Source: Bifidobacterium longum subsp. infantis ATCC 15697 = JCM 1222 = DSM 20088
GTDB taxonomy: Bacteria > Actinomycetota > Actinomycetes > Actinomycetales > Bifidobacteriaceae
DNA: 64,000 nt
Assembly (NCBI RefSeq): GCF_000269965.1
Contig: NC_017219.1
Location: forward strand, 806,001-870,000
Reading direction: 5' to 3'
In this document: piece after piece, positions 58,590 to 64,000 of the stretch
How positions within the stretch are numbered: the stretch's first letter is position 1
Layout of the letters: every line of letters begins with the position of its first letter
Program-made: the position numbers and the translations under genes
Notes under the pieces: generated by a model
Seen by the model: only the letters and a program-made list of their open reading frames with translations
What the model was told of the DNA's origin: nothing
Database searches by the model: none

Positions 58590-59231
58590 CTACGGACGAA
58601 TGAATCCGCTGGCCTCCAAGAATCGCTGAATATCGCGCATCTCCGGCATATTGATCGAATGGGCCATGCCCGGATACACCTGTTCGGTCAACGTGCCGTG
58701 CTCGCGCCAGAACTCACCCATCGCCGCCACCTGCGCGGCAGGGAAAATATCATCGATGGCACCATGCCCGTAGAACACGGGCGGCTTCAACGAAGCCAAT
58801 TCGGCATCGCCCGCAACGGACCCCGGTGCCAGCCATCCAGAACAGGAGACGGCTGCGGCATATCGTTTCGGATTGAAACGCAGCAGATGCGCGGCCAAGA
58901 GGCCGCCCTGCGAGAATCCCATGGCAACCACCGGCCGAGTGGCGGGAATATGCTCCGCAACCCATGCATCAATGGCTTGGGCGGCCTCAGCCGCCTGCTT
59001 GTCCAATGATCCGCCCTCCGGCACACCCTCATGCGCCCACGAGCCGAACCACGTATATCCCATGCCATAGGCGATGGGTGCCTGCAAACTGGCGTAATCA
59101 GCCGAACCGGCACCGCAATAGTTCAGCAAATCGGGCAGATCGTATTCATTGGATCCCCAGCCGTGCAGCAGCACGAACACCGGGGCGGTTTCAGGACCGG
59201 TCAAACGGGTCAGAGCTTTGGTAATCTTCAT
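58590..59231 (-). CDS. Alpha/beta hydrolase (carboxylesterase/phospholipase family)
   Basis: 213 residues from the ATG at 59231, chosen because TACACT ends 6 nt upstream; a longer frame extends to 59402. LLHGWGSNEYDLPDL forms the oxyanion region, the nucleophile Ser lies in GFSQGG, and Asp and His in GAIDDIFP and MAHSINM complete the triad. There is no signal peptide, so it is cytoplasmic. Members are broad esterases. It converges with the GTPase gene, with 17 bp between the stops. Confidence 0.8.
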   Translation of the reverse strand: MKITKALTRLTGPETAPVFVLLHGWGSNEYDLPDLLNYCGAGSADYASLQAPIAYGMGYTWFGSWAHEGVPEGGSLDKQAAEAAQAIDAWVAEHIPATRPVVAMGFSQGGLLAAHLLRFNPKRYAAAVSCSGWLAPGSVAGDAELASLKPPVFYGHGAIDDIFPAAQVAAMGEFWREHGTLTEQVYPGMAHSINMPEMRDIQRFLEASGFIRP

Positions 59232-59464
59232 AGCCTCAGTGTATCCACCGTTTAGGCGACAATATTGCCCTGATGTTCGCCCATCGAGTAACGTCCCATA
59301 AGTAATGCATATAGCGCAGCGGCCATGCCACGTGTTCTGATACTCTACGATGACACGGCAAGGGGGTCGTGGCAGGTATGTTCGGCCCCCGAAATCGTAC
59401 ATGGGCGGCTAAGACCGTTTATGCGCAGGAGAAGAAACGAGAAGCAAAGGAAGGAGCGCGCCCG

Positions 59465-60124
59465 ATGACATTCGATTGGTCGTTCGTGCAGCGTTACGCG
59501 CCTTTCTTCGTCAATGGCACATTGATGACCTTATTCATATCCGTGTTTGGCATACTGCTTGCCGTCGCGGTGGGTCTGGTCTGCGCCGGCGTGGAAATCG
59601 CGCGTATCCCGGTCGCCCGGCAAATCGTAAGAATCTATATCGAACTCAGCCGCAATACGCCATTGCTGGTACAGCTGTACTTTCTGTACTTCGGCCTGCC
59701 CAAACTCGGCGTAGTATGGTCCGCCGAAACCTGCGCGATAGTCGGCCTCGGATTCCTGGGCGGTTCCTACATGGCCGAGGCGATGCGCGGCGGATTGGAA
59801 GCGGTGCCCAACGTGCAGCGCGAAACCGCATACGTACTGGGACTGACCTCCACGCAAACCATCACCCGGGTCATTCTGCCGCAGGCGGTGTCCACCGCCA
59901 TTCCAGGCGTAGTGGCCAATGTGATCTTCCTGTTCAAGGAATCGAGCGTCGTCTCCGCCATTGCGCTCGCCGACGTGATGTATATGGCCAAAGATCTGAT
60001 CGGCATGTACTACAGCACCTATGAGTCGCTGTTCATGCTGATTGTGGCGTATCTGGTGATTCTGCTGCCGATTTCCATCTTTGGCACATGGCTGGAGAGG
60101 AGGTTCGATTATGGACGGCGCTGA
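59465..60124 (+). CDS. Polar amino-acid ABC transporter permease 1
   Basis: 219 residues from the ATG at 59465, preceded by AAGGAGCG. About five membrane segments and the EAA-type loop (VQRETAYVLGLTSTQTITRVILPQA) mark a HisM-like permease. It opens a four-gene operon of permease, permease, ATPase and binding protein. The 233-bp leader upstream (59232-59464) has a promoter-like TACGAT near 59347 but no recognised riboswitch. The substrate is unclear; the sulfur-metabolism gene downstream makes cystine or methionine possible. Confidence 0.8.
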   Translation: MTFDWSFVQRYAPFFVNGTLMTLFISVFGILLAVAVGLVCAGVEIARIPVARQIVRIYIELSRNTPLLVQLYFLYFGLPKLGVVWSAETCAIVGLGFLGGSYMAEAMRGGLEAVPNVQRETAYVLGLTSTQTITRVILPQAVSTAIPGVVANVIFLFKESSVVSAIALADVMYMAKDLIGMYYSTYESLFMLIVAYLVILLPISIFGTWLERRFDYGRR

Positions 60125-60785
60125 AATACTGCTCCAGCCGGGCGTATTCCCACGTCTGTTGCAAGGCCTATGGGTCACCGTGTGGATAGCCGGCGTATCC
60201 GTAGGCGCGTCCATCCCGGTCGGCCTGTTGGTGGGCTGGCTGATGACGCTGAAGAACCCCGTGATCCGGGCCGCGATGCGCATCTACCTCGACTTCATCC
60301 GCATTATGCCTCAGCTGGCGTTGCTGTTCCTTGCCTACTACGGTTTTGCTCGATGGTTCGATTGGAATCTCGATGCCACCGGTGCCTGCGTGCTGGTGTT
60401 CATCCTGTGGGGAGGCGCCGAGCTGGGCGATCTGGTGCGTGGCGCATTGCAGTCGATTCCCAAAGTGCAGTACGAATCGAGCTACGTACTGGGGTTGAGC
60501 CCGTGGCAGGCTTTCTCCCGGGTGATTCTGCCGCAGGCAGTTCGCCGTATGCTGCCGGCATCCGTGAACTTGGCGACACGTATCGTCAAAACAACATCGT
60601 TGGCCGTGCTGCTCGGTGTGGTTGAGGTCATCAAGGTCGGCCAGCAGATTATCGACGCGAACCGATTCCAATTCCCGACCGGAACCTTGTGGATTTATGG
60701 CGTGATTTTCTTTATGTACTTCATCGTGTGCTGGCCGCTGTCCATTGTGGCCCGCCGACTGGAAAAGAGGTGGTCGAATGACTGA
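60111..60785 (+). CDS. Polar amino-acid ABC transporter permease 2
   Basis: 224 residues. The start at 60111 overlaps the previous gene by 14 bp and has GAGAGGAGG upstream. It carries the permease EAA loop (VQYESSYVLGLSPWQAFSRVILPQA) and five hydrophobic helices. It forms the membrane channel with permease 1. Confidence 0.8.
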   Translation: MDGAEILLQPGVFPRLLQGLWVTVWIAGVSVGASIPVGLLVGWLMTLKNPVIRAAMRIYLDFIRIMPQLALLFLAYYGFARWFDWNLDATGACVLVFILWGGAELGDLVRGALQSIPKVQYESSYVLGLSPWQAFSRVILPQAVRRMLPASVNLATRIVKTTSLAVLLGVVEVIKVGQQIIDANRFQFPTGTLWIYGVIFFMYFIVCWPLSIVARRLEKRWSND

Positions 60786-61569
60786 ACCCGAAACGACCTG
60801 CAAGGGTTTCGAGGTGGATCATCTGATCAAACAGTATGCGAATGCCGACAAGCCGGTGCTGGACGACATCTCCTTCAAGGTGGAGCATGGTTCGGTGCTC
60901 GTGGTGCTGGGTCCTTCCGGCTCGGGCAAGTCGACGCTGCTGCGCACCATCGCCGGTCTGGAACCGATTCAGGGCGGCACGATTTCCATCAACGATCAGG
61001 TGATCGATACCGGAAAACCCGGCACGGAACGAGCCGGACGATCCGACCGGTCCAGTGAACTGCGCACCCGTATCGGCATGGTGTTCCAAAGCTACGATTT
61101 GTTCCCGAACAAAACGGTGCTCGGCAACATCACCATGGCGCCGGTGCTCGTGCAGAAGCGAGACAAGGCCGAGGTGGAGGCTGAAGCAATCCGGTTGCTT
61201 GGCCGTGTGGGACTTGCCGATCGCAAGGACTCCTGGCCGCACGAATTGTCCGGCGGTCAGCGCCAGCGTGTGGCCATTTGCCGTGCGCTGGTTCTGCATC
61301 CGGAAGTACTGCTGCTCGATGAGATCACGGCGGCTCTCGACCCCGAAATGGTGCGTGAAGTGCTCGACGTGGTGCTCGAACTGGCCAAGTCCGGGCAGAC
61401 GATGCTTATCGTCACCCACGAGATGCAGTTCGCGCGAGCCATCGCCGACCACATCATCTTGCTGGATGGCGGGCACATCGTCGAGGAATCGTATGATGCG
61501 CAGGCGTTCTTCGAACACCCGCAAACCGAACGTGCGCAGCAGTTCCTGCACACCTTCGAATTCGAGTGA
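60778..61569 (+). CDS. Polar amino-acid ABC transporter ATP-binding protein
   Basis: 263 residues, start overlapping permease 2 by 8 bp with AAAAGAGG upstream. Walker [11 protein letters not shown]-loop VFQSYDLFPNKT, signature LSGGQRQR, Walker B LLLDEITAALD and switch VTHEMQF. Similar to the gluA product at 10489 but clearly distinct. The unusual Ile in DEITAALD replaces the common Pro. Confidence 0.85.
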   Translation: MTEPETTCKGFEVDHLIKQYANADKPVLDDISFKVEHGSVLVVLGPSGSGKSTLLRTIAGLEPIQGGTISINDQVIDTGKPGTERAGRSDRSSELRTRIGMVFQSYDLFPNKTVLGNITMAPVLVQKRDKAEVEAEAIRLLGRVGLADRKDSWPHELSGGQRQRVAICRALVLHPEVLLLDEITAALDPEMVREVLDVVLELAKSGQTMLIVTHEMQFARAIADHIILLDGGHIVEESYDAQAFFEHPQTERAQQFLHTFEFE

Positions 61570-61634
61570 TTCGATTGTGCCATATCGACGTATTTGAGAA
61601 GAAATATCAATAACAACAAGAGAAGGAGAACTCA

Positions 61635-62537
61635 ATGAGTATCAAGGTTGGGAGATCATTCAAAGCACTGATTGCCGCAGGTGCGGCATTGGTAATGGCG
61701 GCATCCATGGCCGCATGCGGTCCGTCCGCAGGCACCCCGAGCGAAGCGAAGTCCTCTGACACAGGCACCAGCTCCGGCGCCAACGCCAAGGCCCGCAGCC
61801 TCGACGAGATCAAGAAGAGCGGCAAGATCAAGATTGCCGTCTTCTCCGACAAGGCACCATTCGGCTACGTGGACAAGGACGGCAAGTACCAGGGCTATGA
61901 CGTCTACTTCGCCGAACGACTGGCCAAGGATCTGGGCGTGAAGCCGGAATACACGTCGGTCGATCCGGCCGCCCGCGTGGATGTGCTCACCTCCAACAAG
62001 GTCGATCTGGTGCTCGCCAACTTCACCGTCACCGAGGAGCGCAAGGAGAAGGTCGACTTCGCCAAGCCGTACATGAAGGTGGCGCTCGGCGTGGTCTCCC
62101 CGCAGAACGCGCCGATCACCGATGTCGGCCAGCTCGACGGCAAGACCCTGATCATCGCCAAGGGCACCACCGCCGAAACCTGGTTCGAGAAGAACGCGCC
62201 GAACGTCAAGCTGCAGAAGTACGACCAGTACGCCGATGCCTACAACGCACTGCTGGACGGCCGTGGTGACGCCTTCTCCACCGACAACACCGAGGTGCTC
62301 GCCTGGGCCAAGTCCAACAAGGGATTCAAGGTCGGCATCACCCACCTTGGTGACGACGACACCATCGCCCCAGCGGTGCAGAAGGGCAACAAGGAACTGC
62401 TGGACTTCGTGAACGATGAGATCGTCAAACTCGGCAAGGACGACTTCTTCCACAAGGATTACCAGGAGACCCTGGCACCGGTGTACGGCGACGAGGTCAA
62501 TCCCGACGAGATCGTGGTCGAAGGCGGTGAGGTCTGA
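61635..62537 (+). CDS. Amino-acid-binding lipoprotein of the ABC transporter
   Basis: 300 residues with the RBS AGAAGGAGAA. Signal segment ends at lipobox SMAAC (Cys about residue 28), then a Ser/Gly/Ala-rich linker. The family 3 solute-binding domain shows GKIKIAVFSDKAPFGYVD, YQGYDVYFAERLAKDLG and DLVLANFTVTEERKEK. It is lipid-anchored and delivers the substrate. A terminator lies at 62612. Confidence 0.85.
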   Translation: MSIKVGRSFKALIAAGAALVMAASMAACGPSAGTPSEAKSSDTGTSSGANAKARSLDEIKKSGKIKIAVFSDKAPFGYVDKDGKYQGYDVYFAERLAKDLGVKPEYTSVDPAARVDVLTSNKVDLVLANFTVTEERKEKVDFAKPYMKVALGVVSPQNAPITDVGQLDGKTLIIAKGTTAETWFEKNAPNVKLQKYDQYADAYNALLDGRGDAFSTDNTEVLAWAKSNKGFKVGITHLGDDDTIAPAVQKGNKELLDFVNDEIVKLGKDDFFHKDYQETLAPVYGDEVNPDEIVVEGGEV

Positions 62538-62611
62538 CGGACGGGTTCCGTCCAGCCGTTTGAACCGGATGGGGAACTGGATTATATCGCTTCATAACCA
62601 ACGCATATAGC

Positions 62612-62640
62612 AACGCCGGCCTTCGGGCCGGCGTTCTGCA
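62612..62640 (+). terminator. Terminator of the amino-acid ABC operon
   Basis: A perfect 10-bp stem AACGCCGGCC/GGCCGGCGTT with a TTCG tetraloop, followed by CTGCATT. Confidence 0.75.
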
Positions 62641-62707
62641 TTACAGTCATATATGTGGCGCGGGGGAGTCCCGTGCACGGATGACGCGACACGTAAGGGG
62701 GTGCGCA

Positions 62708-63940
62708 ATGACCAGATTCAATACTCAGCTCGTTCACGGACTGCCGGTTGACGACAATGACACCGGAGCAGTGAATCCGCCGATCTACAATTCGACGACA
62801 TATGCCTTTGAGAGGGTCGATGCGATGCCCCGCTACGATTACGCGCGCAGCGGCAACCCCACGCGTGATTTCCTGGAGCGGCAGATCGCCCAGCTTGAAC
62901 AGGGAAAGCGTGGTTTTGCGTTCGCCTCCGGTCTGGCTGCGATCCATGCGGTGCTCAGTACCTTCAAGCCCGGCGACCGTATCGTCGTGGGAGACAATAT
63001 CTACGGTGGAACGTACTCGCAGCTCAATGAGTTCTTCACCCGTTGGGGGCTTGTGGTCGAATCGGTCAATACCAGGGATGACGCCGCTTTGGAGTCCGCA
63101 GTGCGGGGCGATCGCGCGAACGGCGTCGCGCCCGCCCGGGCCGTCTATTTCGAGACCCTGACCAATCCGCTGCTCAAGGTCAATGACGTGCGCGCCATCT
63201 CCGCGACGGCGCATCGTCACGGCGCATTGTCCATCGTGGACAACACGTTCGCGACCCCGTACCTGCAGCAGCCGCTTTCCCTCGGCGCGGATGTGGTGAT
63301 TCATTCCGCCACCAAGTACTTGGCCGGCCACTCCGACGTCAATGCCGGTCTTGTGGTCGTATCCAGTGAGGATCTGGCCAATCGCGTGTACTTCGCGCAG
63401 AATCGTCTCGGTGGGGTCCTGGCGCCCGCCGAATGTGATTCGGTGCGTCGCGGCATACAGACGTTGGCCTTGCGTATGGATCGTCAGCAGGAAAACGCGA
63501 ACGCCCTCGCCCGGTATCTGCTCGCTCACCCATTGGTCAAATCCGTTCACTATCCAGGATTGCCCGGTGCCGGCGATCAGCGGCTCGCAGCCAAGGGGTT
63601 GAAGGGCGCCGGCGGCGTGCTGAGCTTCGAAGTGGTGCCTGGCGTGGACCCTGCGGATGTGCTCAACAACCTGCACATCTTCCGATTGGCTGTGTCCCTT
63701 GGTGCCGTGGAATCGCTTGCGGAACTGCCTTGCCGCATGACGCATTTCGAACTGCCCCGGGAGGAGCGTCTGAAGGTCGGCATCACCGATGAGCTGGTGC
63801 GTCTCGCCGTCGGCATCGAGGATGCGAACGATCTGATCGAAGACCTCGGACAGGCTTTCGATATCGCCTATGCCCGATACAGGGAACGCCACATCGACTC
63901 CGATGTACTTGGCGCATTGACTCCGAAGGTGTTCGCTTGA
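62708..63940 (+). CDS. Cys/Met metabolism PLP-dependent enzyme (cystathionine gamma-synthase/lyase family)
   Basis: 410 residues from the ATG at 62708, with GTAAGGGGG upstream. Features of the family: YDYARSGNPTRDFLE, the FASGLAAIHAV loop, TLTNPLLKVND, DNTFATPYLQQPL, and the PLP lysine in SATKYLAGHSD. Members catalyse gamma-synthase or lyase steps between cysteine, cystathionine and homocysteine. The exact reaction cannot be fixed. Its position right after the amino-acid uptake operon hints at sulfur amino-acid use. Confidence 0.85.
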   Translation: MTRFNTQLVHGLPVDDNDTGAVNPPIYNSTTYAFERVDAMPRYDYARSGNPTRDFLERQIAQLEQGKRGFAFASGLAAIHAVLSTFKPGDRIVVGDNIYGGTYSQLNEFFTRWGLVVESVNTRDDAALESAVRGDRANGVAPARAVYFETLTNPLLKVNDVRAISATAHRHGALSIVDNTFATPYLQQPLSLGADVVIHSATKYLAGHSDVNAGLVVVSSEDLANRVYFAQNRLGGVLAPAECDSVRRGIQTLALRMDRQQENANALARYLLAHPLVKSVHYPGLPGAGDQRLAAKGLKGAGGVLSFEVVPGVDPADVLNNLHIFRLAVSLGAVESLAELPCRMTHFELPREERLKVGITDELVRLAVGIEDANDLIEDLGQAFDIAYARYRERHIDSDVLGALTPKVFA

Positions 63941-63963
63941 CGTGATATGGCCGTATGTGCCGT

Positions 63964-64000
63964 TACGATGGATGCGATGGGAAGCCGCGGACGAAGCGCG
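63964..64000 (+). CDS. Possible 5' end of the next gene (leaderless), cut by window
   Basis: TACGAT (63964-63969) ends 7 nt before an ATG at 63977, the same layout as many genes in this window. The frame reads MGSRGRSA up to the window end. Only eight codons are visible, so this is a prediction from start architecture alone. Confidence 0.3.

Overview
The window looks like a chromosomal segment of a Bifidobacterium, most likely from the B. longum group. The G+C content is high. Many genes have an actinobacterial leaderless start, with a TANNNT hexamer ending 6-8 nt before the start codon. The gene content fits the genus: GluABCD, an EcfA-EcfA-EcfT fusion, polyphosphate glucokinase, DUF349 and DUF3516 proteins, and a cytoplasmic GH20 hexosaminidase. 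I assigned the genus by pattern recognition, not by a search.

Layout. 1-8.4 kb: the 3' end of clpC, a secreted 5'-nucleotidase, a DUF349 protein (minus strand), then hisS and aspS. 8.4-10.3 kb: an accessory patch with a 19-bp-periodic repeat array, a DUF559-type nuclease-like gene, DnaA-box-like motifs and a small membrane protein. 10.4-15.6 kb: a gluABCD-type glutamate ABC transporter, then a PAP2 phosphatase whose start lies inside a terminator-like hairpin. 15.8-21 kb: PPK2 kinase, a Ski2-like helicase, and rarA behind an SOS-box-like site. 21-25.4 kb: MFS exporter, 2-hydroxyacid dehydrogenase, TM2 protein, small membrane protein and a YhbY RNA-binding protein. 25.4-28.8 kb: a one-polypeptide ECF module (A-A-T) next to an S component that follows an FMN riboswitch. 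28.9-35.6 kb: glycosyltransferase, polyphosphate glucokinase, a 144-bp inverted-repeat element, an aminotransferase, a lone ABC ATPase and a polytopic membrane protein. 35.6-43.4 kb: an uncharacterised 1204-residue protein, an enlarged NAD-dependent DNA ligase and an Mrp ATPase. 43.5-47 kb: GH20 hexosaminidase and a convergent FetAB-type ABC pair. 47.2-54.8 kb: efp-nusB, then carA-carB-pyrF-like and gmk. 54.8-59.2 kb: a hairpin-rich spacer, a DEDDh exonuclease, a TetM/EF-G-like GTPase and an alpha/beta hydrolase. 59.4-64 kb: a second polar amino-acid ABC operon, a cystathionine gamma-synthase/lyase family enzyme, and the first codons of one more possible gene.

Themes. Phosphate and polyphosphate handling recurs (5'-nucleotidase, PAP2 phosphatase, PPK2, polyphosphate glucokinase), as does nitrogen and amino-acid uptake (two ABC operons, carAB). 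The observations most worth a second look are: a PyrF homologue that seems to have lost half of the OMP-decarboxylase catalytic array; the hairpin with a U-tract over the PAP2 start codon; the 144-bp element with duplicated inverted ends; the 19-bp-period array; an insertion of roughly 180 residues in LigA; and the large TPR-like protein. No phage, complete IS, CRISPR array, rRNA or tRNA gene was recognised.
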